Below are positions 28,319-37,034 of a DNA stretch of 64,000 nucleotides, in pieces (within the stretch, counting starts at the first letter, position 1; each line of letters opens with the position of its first letter). A program made the translations under genes and the position numbers. The notes below the pieces were generated by a model. It did not search any database and was not told the origin of the DNA. It was given only the letters and a program-made list of their open reading frames with translations. This DNA comes from an uncultured Stomatobaculum sp. (lineage in GTDB: Bacteria > Bacillota > Clostridia > Lachnospirales > Lachnospiraceae): positions 1 through 64,000 of the forward strand of contig NZ_CALEYG010000015.1 in the NCBI RefSeq assembly GCF_937924975.1, written 5' to 3'.

Positions 28319-30007
28319 ATGAAATTCAGCGAACTTGAATATCGCCGTCCGGATGTCGCGCGCATTCAAAAGGACTACAGGGAGCTCGTCGAGAGAACCG
28401 AAAAGGCGGAGACCGAAGAGGAGATTCTGGATATCTGGGAGGCACACCAGCGCCTCGGCAGAGAGTATAATCTCCCGGACAGAACCGTCTATATCCGCAA
28501 TACCATGAACGTCAAAGACGAGTTTTATGCGGGCGAGAAGGCTTACTTTGACAGCGTTTCGCCGGAGTATTACAACACGATGAATCAGCTCTACAAGGCG
28601 CTCCTCGAGCACCCGAAGAAGCAGGTTCTCGCCGATAAGTTCGGCAAGATTATTCTGGAGAAGATGCAGGTCGCGCTGAATGCCGCGGACGAGAGCGTCA
28701 TTGATCTCCAGCGCGAGGACAACGCACTTGTCGGTGAGTACGACAAGCTCTATGCGAGCTACATGGTCGACTTTCAGGGCAAGCAGGTCACGCTTCCGCA
28801 GCTCGCGGTCTATATGATGGACGGCAAGGACGCGGCAACCCGCCGCGCGGCGCGCGAGACCGACGGCAAGTGGTTTGACGCGCACCATAAGCAGCTCGAT
28901 GATATTTTCAGCCGCATGATCAAAAACCGCAACGAGCAGGCACGCCGCATGGGTTTCCGCGATTACTCCGAGCTCTCCTACCTCCGCATGGGCCGCATCG
29001 GCTATGACATGAAGGACATCGAGAACTACAGAGAGCAGGTGGCACGCGATATTGTTCCGGTCGCAAAGCAGCTCATGGAGCTCCGCATGAAGCGCGTCGG
29101 CATCGAGAATCCGAAGCTCTACGACCTCGACATCTGCTTTAAGGACGGCAACCCGGAGCCGGCGGGCAACACCGACTATATGCTCGGCATGTGCAAGAAG
29201 ATGTACGACGAGCTGAGCCCCGAGACCGCCGAGTTCATCGACTGGATGTTTGAAAACGAGAGCTTTGATGTCCTCACGAGACCGGGCAAGCTCCTCGGCG
29301 CGTACATGTACAATGTGACCGATTACGGTCCCTTCGTCTTCGCAAACTGGAACGGCAGCGCCTTTGACGTCGAGACCATTACCCACGAGATGGGCCATGC
29401 GTTCCAGGCCTATGTCGGCAACAAGATGGGCCTCATCCTGGAGCTCGTTGAGCCTGCCATGGAGACCTGCGAGATTCACTCGACTTCGATGGAGTTCCTG
29501 ACCTCGCCCTTCCATCACCTGTTCTTCGGCAAGGACACGGCGAAGTACCAGTTACAGCATGCGGAGGATGCGATGCTCGCAACCTGCTACGGCTGCCAGG
29601 TCGATGAGTTCCAGCACATTGTCTACCAGAAGCCGGAGCTCACGCCCGCGGAGCGGAATCAGGTCTGGCTTGACCTCGACAAGAAGTACCGCCCGTGGAT
29701 TGACAACGACGGCCTTCCGTTCTATGCGGACGGCGGCGCTTGGCAGAAACAGAAGCACATCTATGAGTTCCCGTTCTATTTCATCGACTACTGCCTCGCG
29801 AGAACCGCGGCGCTCCAGTTCTTTGCGCTCCACTTAAAGGACCCGAAGGAAGCATGGAAGCGCTACGTGGAGCTCGTGAAGAAGGGCGGCGGCGAGACCT
29901 ATTCCGACCTCTTGCAGCAGGCCGGTTTCCGGAACCCGTTCGGCGAGGGCAGCATGAAGGAGATTGCCGACACGCTGGCAACTTGGTGCAAGGAGCATCA
30001 GGTCTGA
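28319..30007 (+). CDS. M3 family oligoendopeptidase (PepF-like)
   Basis: A 562-residue cytosolic zinc metallopeptidase that cuts short peptides internally. The zinc site HEMGH is at residues 356-360, in THEMGHAFQAY, and the third ligand glutamate is in the following ETCEIHSTSMEFL helix. There is no signal peptide. Length and motif pattern match the M3 oligoendopeptidases of Firmicutes. The ATG at 28319 follows AAGGAG. The next gene, a POT-type transporter, begins 27 bases later with no terminator between them, so uptake and hydrolysis of peptides may be expressed together. Confidence 0.95.
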   Translation: MKFSELEYRRPDVARIQKDYRELVERTEKAETEEEILDIWEAHQRLGREYNLPDRTVYIRNTMNVKDEFYAGEKAYFDSVSPEYYNTMNQLYKALLEHPKKQVLADKFGKIILEKMQVALNAADESVIDLQREDNALVGEYDKLYASYMVDFQGKQVTLPQLAVYMMDGKDAATRRAARETDGKWFDAHHKQLDDIFSRMIKNRNEQARRMGFRDYSELSYLRMGRIGYDMKDIENYREQVARDIVPVAKQLMELRMKRVGIENPKLYDLDICFKDGNPEPAGNTDYMLGMCKKMYDELSPETAEFIDWMFENESFDVLTRPGKLLGAYMYNVTDYGPFVFANWNGSAFDVETITHEMGHAFQAYVGNKMGLILELVEPAMETCEIHSTSMEFLTSPFHHLFFGKDTAKYQLQHAEDAMLATCYGCQVDEFQHIVYQKPELTPAERNQVWLDLDKKYRPWIDNDGLPFYADGGAWQKQKHIYEFPFYFIDYCLARTAALQFFALHLKDPKEAWKRYVELVKKGGGETYSDLLQQAGFRNPFGEGSMKEIADTLATWCKEHQV

Positions 30008-30034
30008 GAAAAGGACGCAGGGGGAACTTGAAAA

Positions 30035-31564
30035 ATGCAGGACAGCAAAGTACTGACAGCAGAAGAGAAACAGCTCGAAATTGAAAAGATTCAGGCGGAC
30101 AAGAGATTCGTGGGACACCCGGTCGGTGTCCTCACAATCGGTCTCAAGTTCATGTGCAATTCGTTTTCGTATTACGGCCTCACCTCGATTCTGATTTACT
30201 ATCTGTACGCGGCACTTCCGGCGGGCCTCGGTCTCACGAAGACAGAGGCTTCCCAGCTCCTCTCGCTTTACTATGCACTGGTCATTATCTGCGGTGTCAT
30301 CGGCTCCTATATGGCAGACCGCGTCTTCGGACCGCGTATGGCTATCCGACTCACCTGCATCGTGATGCCGATTGCCTATCTGCTGCTCGCAATTCCGGGC
30401 CTCGGCATTGTGGGCTATGCGGGCGCACAGGGCATGATGCTCTTCTCGAGCATGCTCGGCGGCCGCAGCATGGATGCGCTGACCGCGAAGCTCTACAAAA
30501 AGGGCGACACGAGAAAAGACAGTGCGTTTGCAATTACCTATGTCATTTCGAACATCGGCGCCTGCGTCCCGGGTATCACCGGAACCATTGCGCTGGTCGC
30601 AGGCTATCACACCGCTTTCCTCGCCTGCGCGGTCTTCTCGCTGATCGGTTCGATTTTCTTCGTGGTGAGCGAAAAGAAATCTTTCGGCATCATCGGCACC
30701 GAGCCGGATGATCCGCTGCCGCCGGCAGAGCGTCGCACGGCGGTTCTGAAGCTGATTGCGGGCGTCGCGGTGGTCGCAGCTCTGCTCAGCTTTCTGTTCA
30801 CAAATCGCATTATCACCATCACCCAGTTTGCGAATGCGGTAAGTAGTGTAGGTGTGGTTGCGCCCGTGGCGTATTTGTTGTATATTATGTTGAGCTCAAA
30901 GACTACGAAAGAGGAACGGGCTCGTCTGGTTTACATCATTCCGATGTTTATTGCGGTTAGTTTTACGTTACTTGTGAACTATCAGGCGACCACGGTGCTC
31001 GCAATTTATGCGGAAACTAACGTAAACCGCAACCTCTTCGGTTTTGAAATCACCCCGGCGGCGTACTGGACACTCAATGCGTTCTTCGCCGTCATCTTCG
31101 GTGCGGTTCTGACCGGAATCTGGGGAAAGCTCGGTAAGAAGCAGCCGTCCACACCCGCGAAGATGGGCATCGGCACGGCGCTCTACGGCATTTCGATTCT
31201 CTTCATGATTATTCCGTTCAAGCTGTTCCCGCCGGATGTCAAGGTGAGCCCCATGTGGCTGGTTGTCTTCTTCGCGATTATGACCATCGGTGAGGCGATT
31301 GTGACCCCGGCCGGTGAGTCGGCGGCGTCGCATGTGGCACCGGCTGCGTTCTCTACGCAGATGATGACAGTCTGGGCCATGGGACAGTCGACTGGCGCGA
31401 GCCTGAGTTCGCTCGTGGTAAACTTTTACCGCGAGGGTTCCGAGAGCCTCTACTTCCTCGCCATCGGCGCGGCAGTGACGCTCTGCGGTGCGATTGTCGT
31501 GATTTTCAGCAAGAAGCTCGCCAAGGGGATGGGCATCAACGCTGTCCGCGAAGGCGAGAACTAA
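30035..31564 (+). CDS. POT/PTR-family peptide transporter, paralogue 1 (type A)
   Basis: A 509-residue membrane transporter with about 14 hydrophobic segments, of the proton-dependent oligopeptide transporter family in the MFS. Family support: SYYG in helix 1, a TRKDSAFAITYVISNIGA block that matches the POT F-Y-x-x-I-N-x-G signature region, GKKQPSTPAKMGIG after helix 8, and GEAIVTPAGESAASHVAP like the POT TM10 E-x-x-x-S-P-x-G motif. The E-x-x-E-R residues that precede xYYG in classical POTs are absent (NSFSYYG here). Type A copies begin with an FLGHP or FVGHPxG(L/V)LT motif. Codon use in 30838-30990 is unlike the rest of the gene. It is probably co-transcribed with the M3 peptidase. Substrate is inferred to be small peptides. 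Confidence 0.88.
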   Translation: MQDSKVLTAEEKQLEIEKIQADKRFVGHPVGVLTIGLKFMCNSFSYYGLTSILIYYLYAALPAGLGLTKTEASQLLSLYYALVIICGVIGSYMADRVFGPRMAIRLTCIVMPIAYLLLAIPGLGIVGYAGAQGMMLFSSMLGGRSMDALTAKLYKKGDTRKDSAFAITYVISNIGACVPGITGTIALVAGYHTAFLACAVFSLIGSIFFVVSEKKSFGIIGTEPDDPLPPAERRTAVLKLIAGVAVVAALLSFLFTNRIITITQFANAVSSVGVVAPVAYLLYIMLSSKTTKEERARLVYIIPMFIAVSFTLLVNYQATTVLAIYAETNVNRNLFGFEITPAAYWTLNAFFAVIFGAVLTGIWGKLGKKQPSTPAKMGIGTALYGISILFMIIPFKLFPPDVKVSPMWLVVFFAIMTIGEAIVTPAGESAASHVAPAAFSTQMMTVWAMGQSTGASLSSLVVNFYREGSESLYFLAIGAAVTLCGAIVVIFSKKLAKGMGINAVREGEN

Positions 31565-31586
31565 AGCTTACAGTATCCGCAGCCCG

Positions 31587-31751
31587 GAGGGCGCTACGGC
31601 GCTCTCTGCCTGCGATATGATATTTCGAGAGAGGAGGAACAAGGCAGATAACCCTGTGGGGCAGCGAGGTGCGAGCTCGGTTCTGTCCGTAAAATGACAG
31701 GGAGTAACTAGGAGGGGGAGCAAGTAATACTTGCAGTTACTTTTGTTTTTC
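31587..31751 (+). terminator. Hairpins between transporter copies 1 and 2
   Basis: A first hairpin at 31587-31606 has an eight-bp stem with one wobble and a TACG loop but no T-run. A second at 31703-31741 pairs AGTAACT with AGTTACT and GCAAGT with ACTTGC, with a ten-base purine bulge on the 5' side, followed by TTTGTTTTT. The second is a likely terminator or attenuator in the leader of copy 2. The bulge contains a GGAGG-like run. Confidence 0.6.
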
Positions 31752-31789
31752 TATCAGAATTACCGTTTTAATTCAGACAGGAGGATTTT

Positions 31790-33322
31790 ATGGAAGCAGC
31801 TGTAAACACAGAGCTGGATGCAAAGAGAAAGGAGGAGCAGGCTCAGATCGATAAGATTCAGAGTGAGCATTGCTTCATCGGGCATCCGTTTGGTATCGGA
31901 ATTGTGAGCTTTAAGTTCTTCATGACCTCGCTCACGAGCTACGGTATGAGCGCAATTCTGATTTACTATTTCTACGCAACATCGCCGGAAGGCCTCGGCC
32001 TCACGAAAATTCAGGCGTCGCAGATGATCACCCTGAACTCGGCACTCGGTTCGATCTTCAGCGTCATCGGTTCCTACATGTCGGACCGCGTTTTCGGTAA
32101 CAGAAAAGCTTACCGCTTCGTCTGCTTTACCGGACCGTTCCTGTATTTCCTGCTTGCAATTCCGGGTCTCGGCATGACAGGTGTTATCCTGCAGTATGCA
32201 CTCGGAAACGTCAACGCAATGATCTGCGGAAGCTCGCTCTACACGCTGATGGGCAAGCTCTACGCAAAGGGCGATAAGAGACGTGACGGTGCGTTCGCAA
32301 TCACCTACGTGCTCTCGAACATCGGTGCTATGTCGCCGGTCGTCGCAGGTACGCTCGCAAAGGTTGCAGGCTATCACTTCACCTTCTTTGTGCTCGGTAT
32401 TCTCGGTGCACTCGGCTCCCTTATCTATCTCATTTTTGAGAAGAGAGCCTTCGGCCCGATCGGCATGGAGCCGGACGATCCGCTTCCGCCGGCCGAGAGA
32501 AAGAAAGCTATCATCTACCTGATTGTCGGAACCCTGGTGTTCTGCGGTATTCTGGCTGCGCTGTTCCTGAGCGGCGTCGCAACGATTGCAAACTTCTCGA
32601 ACACGGTCAGCACCCTGACCCTGTTCCTGCCGGCTGCTTATTTTGTCTTCATGTACAAGAGCAAGAAGACCACGAGAGAAGAGGCGCATAAGCTCCTCTT
32701 CATCATCCCGATGTTCATCGCAAGCTCCTTCGCAATGATGGTCTGGTATCAGGCTACCACGATTCTCGCAATCTATGCGGAGACCAGCGTTGACCTCAAC
32801 TTCTTCGGCCACGAGGTCTCCCCGACCATCTACATGACGCTCCAGGCTATCATGGCGATTGTCTTCGGTTCCTTCATCACCGGTCTCTGGAGTAAGCTCG
32901 GTGACAAGCAGCCGTCCACGCCGTGGAAGATGGGCTTCGGTACCATGCTCTACGGTGTCGGCACCCTGATCATGATTCTTCCGTTCCAGCTCTATGCACC
33001 GGGCGTGAAGGTCAGCCCGTTCTGGCTGGTTGCATTCTACATGGTCGTTATCATCGGTGAGGGAATCTCCTATCCGGCTGGTAGCGCATCGGCTTCGGCA
33101 CTCGCACCGGCAGCTTTCGCGACGCAGATGATGCAGACCTGGAGCATGTCGATGACCGCAGGCGCAAGCCTTTCGAACCTCGCTTCGAACTTCTACAAGG
33201 AAGGCAGCGAGACGATCTACTTCCTGCTCATCGGCGGCAGCACATTGCTGGTCGGCCTTGTCATCGTTCTCATCTCGAAGAAGCTCGCAAAAGAGATGGG
33301 TCTCTCGAACCAGGCGGCATAA
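31790..33322 (+). CDS. POT/PTR-family peptide transporter, paralogue 2 (type B)
   Basis: A 510-residue polytopic transporter, same family as the previous gene. Type B copies start MEA, carry a charged cytoplasmic N-terminus (KRKEEQAQIDKIQ) and then CFIGHPFGIGIVSFKFFM. The POT-like blocks are RRDGAFAITYVLSNIGA, LGDKQPSTPWKMGFGT and GEGISYPAGSASASALAP. The first-helix SYG lacks the E-x-x-E-R motif. Codon use is more biased to C- and T-ending optimal codons than in neighbours, hinting at high expression. The start has ACAGGAGG. No clear promoter is visible in the 225-base leader, only a weak TATGAT at 31616. Confidence 0.88.
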   Translation: MEAAVNTELDAKRKEEQAQIDKIQSEHCFIGHPFGIGIVSFKFFMTSLTSYGMSAILIYYFYATSPEGLGLTKIQASQMITLNSALGSIFSVIGSYMSDRVFGNRKAYRFVCFTGPFLYFLLAIPGLGMTGVILQYALGNVNAMICGSSLYTLMGKLYAKGDKRRDGAFAITYVLSNIGAMSPVVAGTLAKVAGYHFTFFVLGILGALGSLIYLIFEKRAFGPIGMEPDDPLPPAERKKAIIYLIVGTLVFCGILAALFLSGVATIANFSNTVSTLTLFLPAAYFVFMYKSKKTTREEAHKLLFIIPMFIASSFAMMVWYQATTILAIYAETSVDLNFFGHEVSPTIYMTLQAIMAIVFGSFITGLWSKLGDKQPSTPWKMGFGTMLYGVGTLIMILPFQLYAPGVKVSPFWLVAFYMVVIIGEGISYPAGSASASALAPAAFATQMMQTWSMSMTAGASLSNLASNFYKEGSETIYFLLIGGSTLLVGLVIVLISKKLAKEMGLSNQAA

Positions 33323-33385
33323 AAAACAGCGGTGACGAAACAATAAACGGTGTTTTAGGCTTTGGCACATTCACAATGTGGCTTG

Positions 33386-33436
33386 CGCTGTCGGGCCTGT
33401 CCCCCCTTTGGGACAGGCCCGGCAGCGTTCTTTTTT
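33386..33436 (+). terminator. Very strong hairpin terminator just upstream of transporter copy 3
   Basis: An 18-bp stem, 33386-33403 with 33410-33427, with one G-U pair and a six-base loop, then TTCTTTTTT. The T-run ends only about 18 bases before the ATG of copy 3, directly next to its AAAGGAG. Confidence 0.85.
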
Positions 33437-33453
33437 ACAGAAAGGAGCGCGTC

Positions 33454-34950
33454 ATGGCAGGGAAACCGGCACTTGACAATGAGGCTATTTACAGGGATCG
33501 AAGCTTCCTCGGGCATCCGAAAGGCTTGCTCACAATCTGTCTGCGGTATTTGTGTAACTCCTTTTCCTACTACGGTTTTACGGCAATCCTGATTTACTAT
33601 CTCTACAAAGAAGCGCCGGTTGGCCTGGGCTTCGATAAGACCGAGGCGGCACAGCTCCTGTCGCTCTACTTTGCGCTCGTGGTTATCTGCGGTGTGGTCG
33701 GCTCCTACATGGCGGACCGTGTCTTCGGTGTCCGGAAGGCCCTGCGCATCATGAATATAATAGCGCCGATTCCCTACATGATACTTGCGATTCCGGGTTC
33801 CGGTGTCATCGGCTACGCGGCGGCAACCGGCCTGTTGCTCTGCAACAGCATGATTGCGGGCCAGTCCATGAACACCCTGACCGCAAAGCTCTATCAGCAG
33901 GGCGATGCGAGGCGAGACAGCGCCTTCGCGTACATCTACATCATTGCAAACATCGGCTCCGCAATTCCGGCCGTGACCGGAACCATTGCGCTCATGTTTA
34001 GCTACCACGCTGCATTCGCGCTCTGCGCGGCGGCATCTGTGGTCGGTTCCACGATTTTCCTCTCGACGGAGCGCCGCGTGTTCGGCAGCATCGCAGAGGA
34101 GCCGGCAGATCCGTTCCCGGAGGCGACTAGAAAGAAGGCGGTCTTTGTGCTTGCCGGCATCGTCGCAATCATCGCGGCGATACTCACCTATCTCTTCAGC
34201 AACCGCATCATCACCATCAAGCAGTTTGCAAATACGGTGAGCTCCGTCGCGGTTTTCCTGCCGGCCATTTACCTGGTTTACGTGATTTCGAGTCCGAAAA
34301 CCAAGCCGGAAGAGAAGCGCCGCGTGCTCTTTATTATTCCGATTTTCATTGCCTACTGCTTCACGAACCTGGTCTCTTACCAGGGTAACACCGTGCTCAG
34401 CATCTATGCGGAGACTTCGGTGAACATGAACTTCTTCGGCAAGGAGATCACCCCGGCTTCCTTCGTGACCCTGCAGTCGATTTTCTCTATCCTCTTCGGA
34501 TCTCTGATTACGGGTCTCTGGACAAAGCTCGGCAAGAAGCAGCCCACCACCCCGGGCAAGATGGGCATCGGCACGCTTTGCTACGGCATTTCGATTTTGA
34601 TTATGGTCCTGCCCTTCCAGATTTACGCACCGGGTGAAAAGGCTAGTCCACTCTGGCTCATCAGCTTCTACGCGGTCTACACCGTCGGCGAGGCAATCTG
34701 CTGGTCCGCGGGAACCTCTGCGGCGACCATCGTCGCACCGGCGGCCTTCGCAACGCAGATGCTCACCATCTGGTCCATGGGACAGTCGACCGGTGCCAGC
34801 CTCTCGGCGCTTGCTGCGAACTTCTACAAAGAGGGCAGTGAGTCCATGTATTTCCTGGTCATCGGTGTCGCAGTTGTCTCGGCAGCTGTGATTATCCTGG
34901 TACTGCAGAAGCCTCTGGCACACGGCATGGGCATCGACAAGAAGGACTGA
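33454..34950 (+). CDS. POT/PTR-family peptide transporter, paralogue 3 (type A)
   Basis: A 498-residue polytopic transporter of type A: the N-terminus carries RSFLGHPKGLLTICLRYLCNSFSYYG. Family blocks are RRDSAFAYIYIIANIGSA, LGKKQPTTPGKMGIG and GEAICWSAGTSAATIVAP; the usual Pro of the last block is replaced by Ala here. E-x-x-E-R is absent. The ATG at 33454 is preceded by AAAGGAG and, immediately before that, by a strong terminator, leaving no room for a promoter. Expression therefore depends on read-through from copy 2 or on a start inside the hairpin region. A frame-open extension to 33376 crosses the terminator and is not used. Confidence 0.88.
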   Translation: MAGKPALDNEAIYRDRSFLGHPKGLLTICLRYLCNSFSYYGFTAILIYYLYKEAPVGLGFDKTEAAQLLSLYFALVVICGVVGSYMADRVFGVRKALRIMNIIAPIPYMILAIPGSGVIGYAAATGLLLCNSMIAGQSMNTLTAKLYQQGDARRDSAFAYIYIIANIGSAIPAVTGTIALMFSYHAAFALCAAASVVGSTIFLSTERRVFGSIAEEPADPFPEATRKKAVFVLAGIVAIIAAILTYLFSNRIITIKQFANTVSSVAVFLPAIYLVYVISSPKTKPEEKRRVLFIIPIFIAYCFTNLVSYQGNTVLSIYAETSVNMNFFGKEITPASFVTLQSIFSILFGSLITGLWTKLGKKQPTTPGKMGIGTLCYGISILIMVLPFQIYAPGEKASPLWLISFYAVYTVGEAICWSAGTSAATIVAPAAFATQMLTIWSMGQSTGASLSALAANFYKEGSESMYFLVIGVAVVSAAVIILVLQKPLAHGMGIDKKD

Positions 34951-34980
34951 GCCTGTCCGCAAAGTAAGATACAAGAGTAA

Positions 34981-35028
34981 GAATGTCCGCACACCGGCGA
35001 AATGCCGGTGTGCGGACATTCTTTTTTT
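34981..35028 (+). terminator. Intrinsic terminator after transporter copy 3
   Basis: Perfect 18-bp stem, 34981-34998 with 35004-35021, five-base loop GAAAT, then seven T. Confidence 0.92.
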
Positions 35029-35072
35029 ATATTTCGGGAATAGTACACAAAAATCTGTAAATAAAGCCGGGG

Positions 35073-35101
35073 TTGTACTTGTAAATGCTGAAAGATATGA
35101 T
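35073..35101 (+). promoter_or_regulatory. Putative sigma-A promoter of transporter copy 4
   Basis: TTGTAC at 35073-35078, exactly 17 bases, then TATGAT at 35096-35101. A leader of about 115 bases follows. Confidence 0.7.
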
Positions 35102-35224
35102 ACGCTTATGCAAAACAGCACGGATTATGCATAAAACCGGGCGCGCATCAAGGAGGAGAGGAGGTTCGTTTTTCACGGGCGTTTTGTTCGGCATTGATTC
35201 AACTTTGAACAGGAGGTTTTCGGT

Positions 35225-36754
35225 ATGGAAGCGCTTGCAACGGCAGAGAAAGACAGGGCACGGCAGGAAGAAATCAAAAAACTGCAAAACGAGACCTGCT
35301 TTATCGGCCATCCCTTTGGTGTCGGTATTGTCAGTTTCAAGTATATGATGGGCAGCGTCACAAGCTACGGCTTCAGCGCGATTTTCATCTATTATCTCTA
35401 TGCGGCTACGCCGAAGGGACTGGGCCTCACCCAGCTCGAGGCTTCGCAGTTCATCACCCTCGACATTGCGCTCGGCTCCATCTTCGGCGTCATCGGTTCC
35501 TACATGGCGGACCGCGTCTTCGGAAACAGGCGAGCCTATCGCTTCTGTGCAATTACGGCGCCCATGTACTATTTTTCCTTTGCGATTCCGAACGTCGGTA
35601 TGCTCGGCCTGATACTCTACTGTGTCGTCGGCTATGTGAACAGTGCGGTCGCGGGAAGCTCTCTCTACTCCCTTCTCGGCAAACTCTATGCCCAGGGCGA
35701 TAAGAGAAGAGACGGTGCGTTCTCGGTCATCTATGTGCTCTCGAATATCGGCTCCATGTGCCCGGTTGTGATCGGCGGCATTGCCCTGGTCGCGGGCTAT
35801 CAGGTCACCTTCTTCATCCTCGGTGTGATCGGCGCTCTCGGAAGTATCGTTTACCTGATACTTGAAAAGCGCGCCTTCGGCCCGCTCGGCATGGAACCGG
35901 ACGATCCGCTGCCGCCCGCACAGAGAAAGAAGGCGGTTGCCCTTCTCATTGCTTTTTTTATCGCGTTCGGCGGCATTCTCTTCCTGCTCTTTGACTTCAA
36001 GCTCCTCACAATTACGAGCTTTGCAAACATCGTAAGCGTGTTTACGCTCATTCTTCCGGTCATCTACTTTGTCTATATCCTGAGAAGCAAAAAGACGAGC
36101 GATACGGAGAGAAAGCGTCTGCCCTATCTGATTCCCATGTACATCTCGAGTGCGTTCGCCATGATGGTCTGGTATCAGGCGACCACGATACTTTCGATTT
36201 ATGCGGAGACCAGCGTGAATCTGGTGTTCTTCGGACATCGCGTGGCCCCGAGTATCTACATGACCCTGCAGGCCATCTTTGCCATTGCAATCGGTACGCT
36301 CTGCGCAGGTATCTGGAGCAAGATGGGCAGACACCAGCCCTCGGCTGCCTGGAAGATGGGCTTCGGAACCATGTGCTACGGCCTCGGTCCGCTGCTCATG
36401 ATACTTCCCTTCCAGCTCTATGCGCCCGGCGTCAAGGTAAATCCGTTCTGGCTGGTCGGTTTTTATCTCATCGTAATCATCGGTGAGGCGATTTCGTATC
36501 CGTCGGGCAACGCGGCAGCTTCGGCGCTCGCGCCGGTCGCGTTCTCGACGCAGATGATGACGGTCTGGGGCTTCTCCGGCACAGCGGGAGCAAATCTCTC
36601 GACCTTGGCTTCGAACTTCTATCACGAGGGTTCGGAGAGCCTCTACTTCCTCGGCATCGGCGGCAGCACCCTCCTGGTCGGCCTCGTTCTGGTCATCTTC
36701 TCCAAGCGCTTTGCGAAGGGCATGGGTCTCAACGAGAATCCGGAAGCGGCATAA
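35225..36754 (+). CDS. POT/PTR-family peptide transporter, paralogue 4 (type B)
   Basis: A 509-residue polytopic transporter of type B: MEALATAEKDRARQEE start, then CFIGHPFGVGIVSFKYMMG. POT blocks are RRDGAFSVIYVLSNIGS, MGRHQPSAAWKMGFG and GEAISYPSGNAAASALAP. The first helix has TSYG without the E-x-x-E-R motif. It is closest to copy 5: both share the KKLQNETCFIGHPFGVG stretch and long matching DNA in the same region. It has its own promoter and terminators on both sides, so it forms a single-gene unit. Confidence 0.88.
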   Translation: MEALATAEKDRARQEEIKKLQNETCFIGHPFGVGIVSFKYMMGSVTSYGFSAIFIYYLYAATPKGLGLTQLEASQFITLDIALGSIFGVIGSYMADRVFGNRRAYRFCAITAPMYYFSFAIPNVGMLGLILYCVVGYVNSAVAGSSLYSLLGKLYAQGDKRRDGAFSVIYVLSNIGSMCPVVIGGIALVAGYQVTFFILGVIGALGSIVYLILEKRAFGPLGMEPDDPLPPAQRKKAVALLIAFFIAFGGILFLLFDFKLLTITSFANIVSVFTLILPVIYFVYILRSKKTSDTERKRLPYLIPMYISSAFAMMVWYQATTILSIYAETSVNLVFFGHRVAPSIYMTLQAIFAIAIGTLCAGIWSKMGRHQPSAAWKMGFGTMCYGLGPLLMILPFQLYAPGVKVNPFWLVGFYLIVIIGEAISYPSGNAAASALAPVAFSTQMMTVWGFSGTAGANLSTLASNFYHEGSESLYFLGIGGSTLLVGLVLVIFSKRFAKGMGLNENPEAA

Positions 36755-36763
36755 GCCTTATCT

Positions 36764-36807
36764 ACCCCATATCGTCGAAATGACGGTATGGGGTTATTCT
36801 TTTTTTA
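36764..36807 (+). terminator. Intrinsic terminator after transporter copy 4
   Basis: Stem 36764-36776 with 36782-36794 (13 bp, one wobble), five-base loop, then a T-rich run. Confidence 0.85.
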
Positions 36808-36857
36808 GAATTGTTATTTTATAGACAAATATATGGGGAGATATAAGATAAATATCC

Positions 36858-36885
36858 TTGATTTTAAACAATAGAGTGCTACAAT
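36858..36885 (+). promoter_or_regulatory. Putative promoter of transporter copy 5
   Basis: TTGATT at 36858-36863, a 16-base spacer, and TACAAT at 36880-36885 with an extended TGC in front. The 280-base gap before copy 5 also has an AAAGGAGG at 36970-36977 with no ORF after it. Confidence 0.65.
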
Positions 36886-37034
36886 ATGGGTAGAGAGAGG
36901 TAATTATTACCAGTTGCATGGAACCAAAAAAGAGATCAACGGCAATTTCGCTGATGAAAATCGGATGGGAAAGGAGGTCTGTTTCTTATTCGCTTGTTGA
37001 AGTAACTTTTTCATTTCGATAGGAGGTTCTTGTT

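Noticed and set aside
36970..36993. Leader peptide after AAAGGAGG upstream of transporter copy 5
   Set aside because: No ATG, GTG or TTG lies at a good distance, and the only short frame starts with ATT; kept only as part of the shared leader-box observation.
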